Positions 34,829-44,833 are shown, numbered from the stretch's first letter. The stretch: DNA of 64,000 nt from JADLHS01 sp964561105 (GCA_964561105.1 CAZLOH010000018.1:1-64000); one strand, 5' to 3'. Made by a program: numbers and translations. The notes: generated from the sequence alone by a model not told the origin.

Positions 34829-36133
34829 GTGCTCGACATTAAACTGATTCGTGAATCACCCGATTTCGTCCGGCAGCGCCTGGCCACGCGCGGGGGAGGG
34901 GATGAAGCGCTGGTGGACGCCATCCTGCAAGCGGACGAGTCGCGGCGCAAAACGCTGGCCGAGGTGGAACTGCTCAAAGCCGAACGGAACCGGGCTTCCA
35001 AGGAAATTGGCGCGTTGATCGGGCAGAAAAAACTGGCCGAAGCCGAAGCCAGGAAGGCCGAGACCAAGAGCCTTGGCGACAAGATCACCGCGCTCGACAA
35101 ATCCGCCACAGCCGTCGAAGCGCAACGCGACGAACTCCTGTTGCGACTGCCAAACCTGCCGCACGACAGCGTTCCTCCCGGCAAGTCGGCCGAGGATAAT
35201 CCAGTCGTCCGACTCCACGGAAGCCAGCCCGCATTCGCCTTCAAACCGAAAACTCACGTCGAGCTTTGCGAAAGTCTGCAACTGGTGGATTTTACGCGCG
35301 GAGCAAAGCTGTCCGGCCGCGGATTCCTGCTTTATACCAATTGGGGCGCGCGACTGGAGCGGGCATTGATTCAGTTTTTGCTGAATTTGCACACGCGCGA
35401 ACATGGCTACACCGAAGTCTCGCCGCCATTCATGGTCAGCCCGGAATGTCTGCTTGGCGTGGGCCAGTTTCCCAAATTCAAGGATCAATACTACGGCGTG
35501 GCCGAGGGCGACAACGCCGCGGAATTGGGCAAGTTGTATCTGATTCCGACCGCCGAAACGCCGGTGGCCAACATCCATCGCGAGGAAATTCTCCCGGAAA
35601 GCCAGTTGCCGATTCGCTACTGCGCCTACACGCCGTGCTTTCGGGGCGAGGCGGGGGCGGCGGGCGTGGGCACGCGCGGTATGATCCGCGTGCATCAGTT
35701 CGACAAGGTGGAATTGATCAAGATCGTAAAGCCCGAGGACAGCTACGCGGAGCAGGACGCCATGCTGGCCAACGCCGAGCGCGTGCTGCAGTTGCTCGGG
35801 CTGCATTACCGGGTGGTGTTGCTTTGCACGGGCGACATGGGTAATGCCAGCGCCCGGACGTTCGACCTCGAAGTGTGGGCGCCAGGGCAGGGGGGATACC
35901 TGGAAGTTTCCAGCGTCTCCAATTGCGAGGACTATCAGGCGCGCCGGATGAATCTGCGTTACAAAACTGAAACCGGCGATAACAAATTCCCCCACATTCT
36001 CAACGGCAGCGGCACGGCGCTCGCCCGTCTGTTTGTGGCCTTGATTGAGACGCAGCAACAGCCGGATGGCAGTGTGTTGATCCCGCCACCGCTGCAACCC
36101 TATCTTCAGGCGGACAAAATTCCGGCGCGATGA
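34829..36133 (+). CDS. serS: Seryl-tRNA synthetase
   Basis: SerS charges tRNA-Ser in the cytoplasm. The protein has 434 residues. The N-terminal coiled-coil arm (about residues 30-100) is rich in Ala, Glu, Lys and Arg. The class II catalytic core has GQFPKFKDQYYGV, LIPTAETPVANIHREEIL (motif 2 neighbourhood), CAYTPCFRGEAGAAGVGTRG and NGSGTALARLFVALIETQQ (motif 3). MLDIKLIRE is the standard N-terminus, so GTG 34829 is a secure start despite the missing ribosome-binding site. Its stop overlaps the glgA start. Confidence 0.97.
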   Translation: MLDIKLIRESPDFVRQRLATRGGGDEALVDAILQADESRRKTLAEVELLKAERNRASKEIGALIGQKKLAEAEARKAETKSLGDKITALDKSATAVEAQRDELLLRLPNLPHDSVPPGKSAEDNPVVRLHGSQPAFAFKPKTHVELCESLQLVDFTRGAKLSGRGFLLYTNWGARLERALIQFLLNLHTREHGYTEVSPPFMVSPECLLGVGQFPKFKDQYYGVAEGDNAAELGKLYLIPTAETPVANIHREEILPESQLPIRYCAYTPCFRGEAGAAGVGTRGMIRVHQFDKVELIKIVKPEDSYAEQDAMLANAERVLQLLGLHYRVVLLCTGDMGNASARTFDLEVWAPGQGGYLEVSSVSNCEDYQARRMNLRYKTETGDNKFPHILNGSGTALARLFVALIETQQQPDGSVLIPPPLQPYLQADKIPAR

Positions 36134-37617
36134 AGATCCTCCTCGCGGCCAGCGAAGTCTTTCCGTATTCAAAAACGGGCGGACTGGCGGATGCCGTGGG
36201 CGCATTCGGCAAAGAATTGGCCCGGGCCGGTCACGACGTCGGAATCGTCACCCCGCTGCATCGCGGTGTCCGAAGCCGGTTTCCCGAAATGAAGCGGGTG
36301 GACTGGCGATTCGATTTGCCCCTGGGGACCAAGCGGACCGACGCGGAATTGCTTCTGCTTGAGCCAGCGGAACGACTGAAGATTTATTTCATCAATCAAC
36401 CCCGGTATTTCGATCGGGCGGGATTGTACAGTGAGAATGGCAACGACTATTGGGACAATGGCGAACGCTTTATTTTCTTTTCCAAATGCGTTGTCCATCT
36501 GGCGCGGTTTCTCCCATGGCAGCCAGAGGTCTTGCATCTGAACGACTGGCACACAGCGCTGGCGGCGTTGCTGGCAAAGCATCAAGGGCAAACGGATGCC
36601 TGGAAGCGCGTGCCCAAAGTCTGCCTGACGATTCACAACCTGGCGTACCAGGGTGTCTTCCCACAAAGCACCTTCTCGTTGACCAATCTGCCGACCGCCA
36701 TGTTTGCGCCGGCGGTCGCCGAGTTTTACGGCCAGTTGAATTGCCTCAAGGCGGGCATCGCGTCCGCCGACATCATCACGACAGTCAGTCCGCGTTACGC
36801 CCGGGAAATCACCACGGCCGAATTTGGCGCGGGCCTGGACGGCCTCTTGCGTCAGCGCCAAAACGCGCTGGTGGGAATTCTGAACGGCGTGGATTACGAC
36901 GAGTGGCAGACCACGAAAAATCCATTTCTGGCCGCGAGCTATTCGCGGGCGGACCTGACCGGCAAGGCGGCCTGCAAACGGGCGCTGCAAGTGGAATTCG
37001 GTTTGTCCCCAAATGCAACCACACCGCTGTTCGGAGTCGTAACGCGGATTGCCGAACAGAAAGGCATGGGCATCCTGCTGGGCGCGTTGGAGGAAATGCT
37101 CAGCACGGACATGCAGTTTGTGCTGTTGGGCAGCGGCGCGCCCAACTACGAACGGTCGCTGCAGGAACTGGTCGGACGTTTTCCCAAACAAGTTGGCATC
37201 CGGATCGGCTATGACCAGCCACTCGCGCATCGAATCGAAGCCGGCAGTGATTTTTACCTGATGCCATCGGAGTTTGAACCGTGCGGGTTAAATCAAATGT
37301 ACAGTCACCGTTACGGCGCCGTGCCGATTGTGCGTCGCACTGGCGGACTGGATGACACGGTCGTGGATGCTCTGGAAAATGTTGATTGCGCCGACGGCAT
37401 CAAATTCACGGAATACTCGACCCACGGTCTGGCGAAGGCCATGCGTAAGGCGCTCGTGCTTTACGAGGATGTCGAGCTATTGGCCCGGTATCGTCGTAAC
37501 GGCATGGCATTGAATTTCTCGTGGAGTGAATCCGTGACGCGCTACGTTGAAGCGTATCAGCAAAGCCTGCCGCAACACTTGGAGCGAAATACCAAGGTCG
37601 TCACACCGACCTTTTGA
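36130..37617 (+). CDS. glgA: Glycogen synthase (ADP-glucose type, GT5)
   Basis: GlgA extends alpha-1,4-glucan from ADP-glucose. The 495-residue protein starts with the diagnostic FPYSKTGGLADAVGA segment (Lys of KTGGL binds the nucleotide sugar). It also shows EVLHLNDWHTALAALL, TIHNLAYQGVFP, TTVSPRYAREI, GVVTRIAEQKGMGILL and MPSEFEPCGLNQMYSHRYG. The GT-B two-domain fold is complete. The start overlaps the serS stop (ATGA), so it is translationally coupled to a housekeeping gene. Other glycogen genes are not in the window. Confidence 0.96.
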   Translation: MKILLAASEVFPYSKTGGLADAVGAFGKELARAGHDVGIVTPLHRGVRSRFPEMKRVDWRFDLPLGTKRTDAELLLLEPAERLKIYFINQPRYFDRAGLYSENGNDYWDNGERFIFFSKCVVHLARFLPWQPEVLHLNDWHTALAALLAKHQGQTDAWKRVPKVCLTIHNLAYQGVFPQSTFSLTNLPTAMFAPAVAEFYGQLNCLKAGIASADIITTVSPRYAREITTAEFGAGLDGLLRQRQNALVGILNGVDYDEWQTTKNPFLAASYSRADLTGKAACKRALQVEFGLSPNATTPLFGVVTRIAEQKGMGILLGALEEMLSTDMQFVLLGSGAPNYERSLQELVGRFPKQVGIRIGYDQPLAHRIEAGSDFYLMPSEFEPCGLNQMYSHRYGAVPIVRRTGGLDDTVVDALENVDCADGIKFTEYSTHGLAKAMRKALVLYEDVELLARYRRNGMALNFSWSESVTRYVEAYQQSLPQHLERNTKVVTPTF

Positions 37618-37661
37618 AACACGATAACCGACATTGTGCATACAAAATAAGCCGCTCGCAA

Positions 37662-37690
37662 CAAAGGCCAGCCTTCACGGCTGGCCTCGT
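37662..37690. terminator. Terminator between convergent glgA and pnp
   Basis: A 9-bp perfect stem AGGCCAGCC/GGCTGGCCT with loop TTCAC. T-rich sequence follows on both strands (CGTTGTTG on plus; TTTGTTG on minus). It probably acts in both directions. Confidence 0.7.
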
Positions 37691-37706
37691 TGTTGTGAGG
37701 AGAATG

Positions 37707-39857
37707 TTATGCAGGCTCTGGCGTTGGCTCGGTCTTACCCATCTCTTTGTCCCGGTCTTCCATGGCGGCCTTGCGTGACAAGCGGACGCGACCCTTTTCA
37801 TCCACCCCGAGGCACTTGACCCAGATTTCGTCGCCCATTTTAACGATGTCTTCCGTCTTCTTCACGCGGAAGTTGGCCAGTTCGCTGATGTGGACCAGTC
37901 CATCCTTGCCAGGCAGAAACTCGACGAACGCGCCGAATTCTTTGATCGTGACAACCTTGCCGCGGTAGATTTTCCCGATTTCCGCCTCGGCCGTCATGCC
38001 GGTGATGGCTTCCACGGCAATCTTCATGCCTTCGGCTGAAACCGAGAAGACGTTCACCGTGCCATCGTCTTCGATGTCAATTTCGCATCCGGACTCTTCG
38101 ACCAGCCGCTTGATGTTCTTGCCGCCCGGTCCGATCAGCGCGCCAATCTTCTCCGGGTTGATCTTCAACACCTGAATGCGCGGCGCATACTTGCTCAATT
38201 CTTTACGTGGCTCGGCAATGGTCTTGGCCATTTCCGCCAGAATCGCCAGCCGGGCCACCCGGGCCTTTTCAATCGTCTCCGCCATCAACGCGTGCGGCAG
38301 ACCGCGCAGTTTGAGGTCCAGTTGGAAACCGGTGATCCCCTTCTCCGTTCCCGCGATCTTGCAATCCATGTCGCAGTAGTGATCCTCCCAGCCAATGATG
38401 TCGGTCAGGAGTTGATACTTGGAAATGCTTTTATCTCCGCTCATCTCGGTGCAAATCCCGACGCTGATACCGGCCACCGGACGCTTCAGCGGAACCCCGG
38501 CGTCCAACAAAGCCAGCGTGCCACCGCACACGGACGCCATCGAAGTTGACCCATTGGATTCCATGATCTCGCTGGTGACCCGAACCGCGTAGGGATAGGT
38601 GTCGAGCGGGATCATCGGTTCGATGCTGCGTTCGGCGAGCGCGCCATGGCCGATTTCGCGCCGGCCAGGACCGCTGATGCGGCCGGTTTCACCGACGGAA
38701 AAATTGGGGAAGTTGTAGTGGAGCAAGAAGCGCTTCTCATTCTCGCCACCCGTATAAGAATCAAATTCCTGTACGTCGTCGCCAGTGCCCAAGGTTACGA
38801 GAGTGACGGCCTGGGTTTCGCCGCGGACAAAAACGGCCGAGCCGTGCGCCCGTGGTAGAATCCCGACTTCGCTGGAAATGGGCCGGATGCCGTCGAACGG
38901 CCGGCCGTCCAGTCGCTTGCCGCTGTTAAGAATCAAACTGCGCACGGCTTCCTTCTGGATGTAATAAAACGCGTCCTTGACGATGAAAGGCGTGACTTTC
39001 TCCGCGCCGAATTTCTCAACCAGCTTTGCCCCCACCTCGTCCTGGATCGCTTTGCAAGCGGCTTCCCGGGCGAGCTTTCCCGGAGTCAGCAGCGCGGGCA
39101 CAAAGCGGTCGCCAGCCAGCCGTTTGGCTTCCGCCAGCACGTCGTCGGGGGCGATGTTAAGCGTGATGGCGCGTTTCGCCTTGCCGGACTTCGCGGCCAG
39201 TTCCTTTTGCGCGGCAATGATTGGTTGGCAACAGTCGTGACCAAACTTGAGCGCGGCGTTGAAATCGGCTTCGCTGATTTCCTGGGCCGAACCTTCGTAC
39301 ATCACGATATCCTGTGCGTTGCCCACATAGACCAGATCAAGATCACTGTCGGCCATTTCGCTGTGGGTGGGGTTGGCGATGAATTTACCACCCACCCGAC
39401 CAACCCGCACCGCGCCCAGCGGTCCATCCCAAGGAATGTCGCTGACCATCAAAGCCGCGCTGGCGCCGATAATACTCAGGATGTCCGGGTCGTTTTCTCC
39501 ATCGGCGCTGAGCACAACGGTCTGCACTTGAACTTCGTTATACCAACCCTTCGGGAACAGCGGCCGGATGGGACGATCCGTGAGGCGACAGGTGAGGATT
39601 TCCTTTTCGGTCGGCCGGCCTTCACGCTTGAAGTAGCCGCCTGGAAATTTTCCCGCTGCGGCGGCCTTTTCCCGATAGTCAACGGTGAGCGGGAAAAAAT
39701 CCTGGCCTTCCTTGGCCTTGGTGGCGGCCACGGCTGCGACGATTACGATGGTTTCGCCGAGTTGAACGGTCACGGCGCCGTCGGCCTGCTTGGCCAGCTT
39801 GCCGGTTTCAATGATGATCTGTTTGTCGCCCAACGGGGCGGTGATTTTCTGTGGCAT
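37707..39857 (-). CDS. pnp: Polyribonucleotide nucleotidyltransferase (PNPase)
   Basis: PNPase is a 3'-5' phosphorolytic exoribonuclease of RNA turnover, acting as a trimer. Two RNase PH-like domains are visible (PFFPLTVDYREKAA-type region near residue 55; GERSIEPMIP-type region mid-protein, here ALAERSIEPMIPLD). A KH domain with IGALIGPGGKNIKRLVEESG and an S1 domain (GKVVTIKEFGAFVEFLPGKDGLVHISEL) follow. The length is 716 residues from ATG 39857; an in-frame GTG at 39875 is an alternative start. It sits downstream of rpsO, the classic rpsO-pnp pairing, with a hairpin between. Confidence 0.97.
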   Translation of the reverse strand: MPQKITAPLGDKQIIIETGKLAKQADGAVTVQLGETIVIVAAVAATKAKEGQDFFPLTVDYREKAAAAGKFPGGYFKREGRPTEKEILTCRLTDRPIRPLFPKGWYNEVQVQTVVLSADGENDPDILSIIGASAALMVSDIPWDGPLGAVRVGRVGGKFIANPTHSEMADSDLDLVYVGNAQDIVMYEGSAQEISEADFNAALKFGHDCCQPIIAAQKELAAKSGKAKRAITLNIAPDDVLAEAKRLAGDRFVPALLTPGKLAREAACKAIQDEVGAKLVEKFGAEKVTPFIVKDAFYYIQKEAVRSLILNSGKRLDGRPFDGIRPISSEVGILPRAHGSAVFVRGETQAVTLVTLGTGDDVQEFDSYTGGENEKRFLLHYNFPNFSVGETGRISGPGRREIGHGALAERSIEPMIPLDTYPYAVRVTSEIMESNGSTSMASVCGGTLALLDAGVPLKRPVAGISVGICTEMSGDKSISKYQLLTDIIGWEDHYCDMDCKIAGTEKGITGFQLDLKLRGLPHALMAETIEKARVARLAILAEMAKTIAEPRKELSKYAPRIQVLKINPEKIGALIGPGGKNIKRLVEESGCEIDIEDDGTVNVFSVSAEGMKIAVEAITGMTAEAEIGKIYRGKVVTIKEFGAFVEFLPGKDGLVHISELANFRVKKTEDIVKMGDEIWVKCLGVDEKGRVRLSRKAAMEDRDKEMGKTEPTPEPA

Positions 39858-40004
39858 ACTTTGGTCTGCCGTCACCGCCGAGGAACTTCAGTAAACCCCG
39901 AACGCTTTCGGAGCTGACTGAAATCACCCGGAGGCGACGGACTTTTCACGCGCGAATTGGTTTGGTTGCATCGCCGGTCGCCCGCGCATTCCGACCCGGC
40001 TGGG

Positions 40005-40037
40005 TGAAACAAAATGCGCCTGGCTTCGACCAGGCGC
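40005..40037 (-). terminator. Terminator/hairpin between rpsO and pnp
   Basis: An 8-bp stem GCGCCTGG/CCAGGCGC with loop CTTCGA lies 9 bp after the rpsO stop. On the minus strand it is followed by ATTTTGTTT. The same position holds a terminator and processing site in the well-known rpsO-pnp operon of enteric bacteria. Confidence 0.8.
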
Positions 40038-40045
40038 TCAGGAAA

Positions 40046-40312
40046 TCAGTGGCGCAGTTTCAGCTTTTTGGTTACGGACTGGTAGCGGGTCAAATCCGTA
40101 TCGTGCAGATAATCCAGCAGCCGCCGGCGCTGGCCCACCATCATCAACAGCCCCCGCCGGGAGACGTGATCCTTCTTGTTATTCTTCAAATGCTCCGTGA
40201 GATGATTGATGCGGTGCGTGAGCAACGCGATCTGGACATCCGCGGAACCGGTGTCCTTCTCATGCACTTTGAACTCCGCAATCGTCTTTGCTTTAGCTTC
40301 CATACTGGTCAT
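40046..40312 (-). CDS. rpsO: 30S ribosomal protein S15
   Basis: S15 binds 16S rRNA early in 30S assembly. The 88-residue protein has the family core DTGSADVQIALLTHRINHLTEHL, written here in parts: DTGSADVQIALLTHRI and KNNKKDHVSRRGLLMMVGQR, then RRLLDYLHDTDLTRY. The start at 40312 or an internal ATG at 40303 are both possible. It is upstream of pnp on the same strand, separated by a hairpin, as is widely conserved. Confidence 0.97.
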   Translation of the reverse strand: MTSMEAKAKTIAEFKVHEKDTGSADVQIALLTHRINHLTEHLKNNKKDHVSRRGLLMMVGQRRRLLDYLHDTDLTRYQSVTKKLKLRH

Positions 40313-40458
40313 TTTTCAAAAATAGAGGGGAGAGGCTAGTGAGCCGCGCCGGGGGTGTAAAGCTTTTCCTTGGGCGTTTTGGCTTGTGCGTCACGAGCCG
40401 GCGACCTCCCCTGCCCTCCACGGCGGGCGGGACTTGAATTCAGCCCGAACGGCAACCC

Positions 40459-43400
40459 TCAACGACCACAGCATTGCTTGTATTTCTTGCCGCTGCCACA
40501 CGGACAGGGATCGTTGCGACCGACCTTGGGACCGGTGCGCACAGGTTTCGCTTTTTCCACCGCTTCGGCAGCTTCACTGACCACATCACTGGCTTTGGAT
40601 TGATCGGACTTGGGCGGGTCGCCGAACGCGCTGCTGGCGTCGTGCTTGGTTTGCTGCGGGATGTTGCGCAGGAAATTCTCAAAGGCCATCAGGCTCGAGG
40701 CGCTGCGGAAAATGTTGTGACAAATCTCGGATTTGATCGAAATCATCAACTCGTCAAAAATCTTGAACGCCTCCGCCTTGTACTCGATCAGCGGATCGCG
40801 TTGCCCGTGCGCTCGCAAGCCGATACTGTAGCGCAAGCTGTCCATTTCGTAGAGGTGCTCCTGCCAGAGCTTGTCAATCGCGCTCAATACGGTGTAACGC
40901 TCCACCGTCGCCAGTTTTTCCGGCTCCTCAAAACTGATTTTGACCTCGTAAGCTTTGCGGATGCTGTCACTCAGCAAATTGCACACGGCAAACTGCGCCG
41001 GCCCCAACCCGTCATAAATGGAATCGGGCACCGGGGTTTCCGTGCCGGACTGTGCGGCTTTGGCAATCTCCTCCTCGGGGATACCCAGCGGGAAATTCAA
41101 GTTTACCCAGTCGGCCAGGGCGCGCACCTGCCATTCTTCCGCATCGTATTCCGGCTTCGTATATTGCTCGACCTTCTGGATCACCACCTCTTCCATGATG
41201 TCCATGAGCTGATCGCGCACGTCGTCCGAATTGATGATTTCGTTGCGGAAGCCATAGATGACTTCGCGCTGCTTGTTCATCACGTCGTCATACTCGAGGG
41301 TGCGTTTACGTTGCTGGAAATTGTGCTGCTCGACGCGTTTTTGCGCCTGGCCGATGGAGCGGTTCAACAAGGGATGCTCCAGTTCCTGCCCTTCCTCAAG
41401 CCCCATTTTCTCCATGTATTTGACGATCTTGTCCGAGCCGAACAAGCGCATCAAATCGTCTTCGAGGCCAATGAAAAAGTGCGACGATCCCGGATCGCCC
41501 TGGCGGGCGCAACGACCGCGTAACTGACGGTCAATGCGCCGGGCTTCATGCCGTTCCGTGGCGAGCACGTGGAGACCGCCCAACTCGGCCACGCCCGGCC
41601 CCAGCTTGATGTCCGTGCCGCGTCCCGCCATGTTCGTGGCAATCGTGATGGCTCCGCGTTGACCGGCGCGCGTGACGATTTCGGCTTCCTGCTGGTGATA
41701 CTTGGCGTTGAGGACGGAATGAACCAGTTTCTCACGTTGCAGCATGCGGGAAATCTGTTCGCTGACCTCCACGGAAATGGTGCCGACCAGCACGGGCCGG
41801 CCCTGGCCGTGAATGGTTTTGATTTCATTGAGCACGGCGGCGAATTTTTCCCGCTTGGTCTTGTAAACGGAATCGTTGGCATCCTTGCGCGCGATGGGTC
41901 GGTTGGTCGGAATGACGAGTAATCCCAGTTTGTAAATATCGAGAAACTCCGCCGCCTCGGTTTCCGCCGTGCCAGTCATGCCCGCCAGCTTGTGGTAGAG
42001 ACGGAAATAATTTTGGATTGTGATCGTGGCCAGGGTCTGGGTCTCGCGCTCGATTTCTACCCCTTCCTTGGCTTCCACCGCTTGATGCAGGCCGTCGCTC
42101 CAACGGCGCCCGGTCATCAACCGACCCGTGTTTTGATCCACGATTATTACCTTGTTTTCCTGAACGACGTATTCCACGTCTTTCTGGTACAGCGAGTACG
42201 CCTTGAGCAACTGCGAAATGGCGTGAATCTTCTGGGCCTTCGCTTCAAACTCAGTTTGCAACTTGGTCTTGGCCTCCATTCGCTTGCGCCCATCCTGCTC
42301 CGGGCCGACGTCTATGTCGTGCATGGCCGTGCTTAAATCCGGCAACACGAAGGCATCCGGATCTTTCGGGCTGAGAAACGTGCGCCCCTTTTCGGTCAGG
42401 TCGGCCTCGTGGCTCTTTTCATCAATCGCAAAGAGCAACTGCTCCTTCTCCGCGTACAATTCGATTTTCTTCTGATCCGCGTGCAGCGACAGCTCGGCAT
42501 CGTTCATCAACTTGAGGTTGGCGGTATCCTCGAGCAGGGTCATCAACGCCTCGGAGCGCGGCTGGCCAGTCTTGACGCGAAATAGCAGTAAGCCGATTTC
42601 TCGTTCCAGTGCCGTGGGATTTGGCGGATTCGAGCCATCGGCGGGATGCAGTTTCTTGAGCAGTTCGGAAGCTTCCGACAAGAACCGGGCGCACAACCGC
42701 TCCTGCGCGCGCACGATGGATTCGACCAATGGTTTCCATTGGCCGTATTGTTCGTCGTAGGTACGCACGGCCGGGCCGCTGATGATGAGAGGCGTGCGCG
42801 CTTCATCAATCAAAATGGAGTCCACTTCGTCCACAATGGCAAAGTAATGCCCGCGTTGAACCTGCTCCTCCTTGCGTGTGGCCATGCCGTTGTCGCGTAA
42901 ATAGTCAAAACCGAACTCGGCGTTTGTGCCATAGGTGATGTCACAAGCGTATTGCTCGCGCCGCACCATCGGCGATTGATCGTGCAGGATGCAGCCCACG
43001 CTTAAACCGAGATACCGATAGACCGCTCCCATCCATTCCGAGTCGCGCGCGGCGAGATAATCATTCACGGTCACGACATGCACGCCGCGCCCGGTGAGCG
43101 CGTTCAGGTAAACTGGCGCCGTGGCAACGAGCGTCTTGCCTTCGCCCGTGGCCATTTCAGCAATCTTGCTGCTGTGTAGCGCAATCCCGCCAATGAGCTG
43201 CACATCGAAGGGTACCATTTCCCACTTCAACGGATGACCGCGCACAATGACATCCTGACCGCACATCCGGCGGCAGGCACTCTTCACCACGGCAAAGGCT
43301 TCGGGCAAAATCTCGTCCAGTTTGGCCGCCAGTTCCCCATTGTCCTGAATGGCCGAAAGCTGCGCTTTCCAGCCGACGGTCTTTTGCCGCAGTTGCTCGT

Positions 43401-43518
43401 CCGAGAGGGATTGCAGCCCCTGTTCAAGTTCATTGATCCGGGCGACAAGCGGGCGAAGCTTTTTGACTTCACGGTCGTTTTTCGATCCGATGATCTTCTT
43501 AAAAATGAATCCAATCAT
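40459..43518 (-). CDS. secA: Protein translocase ATPase SecA
   Basis: SecA drives export of unfolded proteins through SecYEG. The 1019-residue protein is longer than the usual 830-900. It shows EMATGEGKTLVATAPVYLNA (Walker A), IVDEVDSILIDEARTPLIIS (Walker B), TNMAGRGTDIKLG and RQLRGRCARQGDPGSS. The zinc-binding SEC-C tail NDPCPCGSGKKYKQCCGR ends the protein. An extra segment of about 100 residues lies after the Walker B region (around residues 250-380, with PADGSNPPNPTALEREIG). The large set of exported proteins in this window would depend on it. Confidence 0.97.
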   Translation of the reverse strand: MIGFIFKKIIGSKNDREVKKLRPLVARINELEQGLQSLSDEQLRQKTVGWKAQLSAIQDNGELAAKLDEILPEAFAVVKSACRRMCGQDVIVRGHPLKWEMVPFDVQLIGGIALHSSKIAEMATGEGKTLVATAPVYLNALTGRGVHVVTVNDYLAARDSEWMGAVYRYLGLSVGCILHDQSPMVRREQYACDITYGTNAEFGFDYLRDNGMATRKEEQVQRGHYFAIVDEVDSILIDEARTPLIISGPAVRTYDEQYGQWKPLVESIVRAQERLCARFLSEASELLKKLHPADGSNPPNPTALEREIGLLLFRVKTGQPRSEALMTLLEDTANLKLMNDAELSLHADQKKIELYAEKEQLLFAIDEKSHEADLTEKGRTFLSPKDPDAFVLPDLSTAMHDIDVGPEQDGRKRMEAKTKLQTEFEAKAQKIHAISQLLKAYSLYQKDVEYVVQENKVIIVDQNTGRLMTGRRWSDGLHQAVEAKEGVEIERETQTLATITIQNYFRLYHKLAGMTGTAETEAAEFLDIYKLGLLVIPTNRPIARKDANDSVYKTKREKFAAVLNEIKTIHGQGRPVLVGTISVEVSEQISRMLQREKLVHSVLNAKYHQQEAEIVTRAGQRGAITIATNMAGRGTDIKLGPGVAELGGLHVLATERHEARRIDRQLRGRCARQGDPGSSHFFIGLEDDLMRLFGSDKIVKYMEKMGLEEGQELEHPLLNRSIGQAQKRVEQHNFQQRKRTLEYDDVMNKQREVIYGFRNEIINSDDVRDQLMDIMEEVVIQKVEQYTKPEYDAEEWQVRALADWVNLNFPLGIPEEEIAKAAQSGTETPVPDSIYDGLGPAQFAVCNLLSDSIRKAYEVKISFEEPEKLATVERYTVLSAIDKLWQEHLYEMDSLRYSIGLRAHGQRDPLIEYKAEAFKIFDELMISIKSEICHNIFRSASSLMAFENFLRNIPQQTKHDASSAFGDPPKSDQSKASDVVSEAAEAVEKAKPVRTGPKVGRNDPCPCGSGKKYKQCCGR

Positions 43519-43709
43519 GATTGCTCTGAAAAAATAGCGATGGAGACGCTACGGGAAGGAAGCCGGGGCGTCAATTTATATGGTGGATAACAACGTACAG
43601 CAGTGAGCCGTACATTTCACGCAGCAACAGAGTTGCAATCAGGAAGCAGCGTGCCAACCGGAGTCGTTGAGGCCGGAAAAAGCTGGTATCAATCGAACCA
43701 CAATCGAAC

Positions 43710-44552
43710 TTAAGCGGAACGCCGACGGCGCGCCATGCCAAGCAGCGCCACCGCCACCGGAACCAATGCCAACGCGGTTGGTTCAGGTACGGACGTGATA
43801 GAGACAGTTTTTGTTAGTTCAATGCTAAACGTACCTCCGACGGCTATCGTCGGGTCCCACTGAAAAGCCCAACTAGCATCACCCGAAACCGGACCAGTGT
43901 TCCCATTGAGCGTCGTGGGCGAACCGTCGTTCAGTCTGGCAAAGACGGAATTGGGTGTGCGCAACTGGCTGGCTTCGGCGTGCTGTGCGCCTGGGCTGAC
44001 GCTCTCATCGGCAAAAAAGGAATTCCCTTTGTATTGGTAAGCTGAATTGAACAGTCCGGAGGCATCCTGCCCCAATTGCACAGTGTCGCCGAGACCGGCC
44101 CCTCCAAGATCGAAGTCGGAAAATTGGAAGAAATGAAAATCCAACGCGTTATCGGAGAGGTTGGTGATCTTAATCTTCTCTCCCACCTGTGAGTAACCAC
44201 TGCCGACAGCGCCACCAGTCAGGGAATAGGAGACTTCGATGCTGAACTTGCCGCTCTTTTGATACAGCGTTGTCAGTGCGTTCGCACTCGTCTGCTCCGC
44301 GCTTACCAAATCGAGATGATTGATGGTTTTTTCCCCACCCGCACTGCCGTTTCGGTACCAAAACCATTGCCGATACAACTGCGGAACATTATCCACAGTC
44401 CAGTTGTTCATTCCGTAGTCGGAGTCGGCATGGATCGTGACCGACGCATTGCCGTCAGTGAGATCGTACGTCCACGCCGGTGCGGTGCTGCAAAACAACA
44501 ACGGCGTCGCCAAGCTTAACAAAAGTGGTCGAAGAAAGCGGTAGGTTGTCAT
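43710..44552 (-). CDS. PEP-CTERM secreted protein
   Basis: The 280-residue protein has a signal peptide (LLLSLATPLLFCSTAPAW) and a beta-rich body: TDGNASVTIHADSDYGMNNW, then NLSDNALDFHFFQFSDFDLG. It ends in a PEP-CTERM tail (SVPEPTALALVPVAVALLG, then ARRRRSA). The body recurs in many PEP-CTERM proteins but its role is unknown. It is a single gene downstream of and co-directional with nothing close; secA is 191 bp away in the same direction. Confidence 0.85.
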   Translation of the reverse strand: MTTYRFLRPLLLSLATPLLFCSTAPAWTYDLTDGNASVTIHADSDYGMNNWTVDNVPQLYRQWFWYRNGSAGGEKTINHLDLVSAEQTSANALTTLYQKSGKFSIEVSYSLTGGAVGSGYSQVGEKIKITNLSDNALDFHFFQFSDFDLGGAGLGDTVQLGQDASGLFNSAYQYKGNSFFADESVSPGAQHAEASQLRTPNSVFARLNDGSPTTLNGNTGPVSGDASWAFQWDPTIAVGGTFSIELTKTVSITSVPEPTALALVPVAVALLGMARRRRSA

Positions 44553-44786
44553 AACAAAATAAAATCGAGGTTGCCGAATGATTCACCTGTCTGGTTGATC
44601 TCTTACCTAGTCGTGTCTGGAGTGCATCATGCTCGCACTTGCCCTGTGAAGTCAAGAAATTCTTGCTTGACTACGCATAAAATTTCCTCCGTAGCATTAC
44701 GTACCAACGCACCTCGTTTGACTCGTCGCACAATTTTCAACTGGCAGCGCCGAGTCAAAAGCTGCCCGATTCACCAACTGTGAAAC

Positions 44787-44792
44787 TATAAT
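44787..44792 (+). promoter_or_regulatory. Possible -10 box of the release-factor-like gene
   Basis: A perfect TATAAT lies 41 bp upstream of the ATG at 44834. No convincing -35 hexamer is seen at 16-18 bp. Confidence 0.35.
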
Positions 44793-44833
44793 TGTTTCGC
44801 GTGGTGAAACAGTTTGTGCAATCTGTTCGTCCA

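Noticed and set aside
34856..36205. Minus-strand open frame (449 codons) over serS
   Set aside because: SerS is unmistakable on the plus strand; the antisense frame has no domain.
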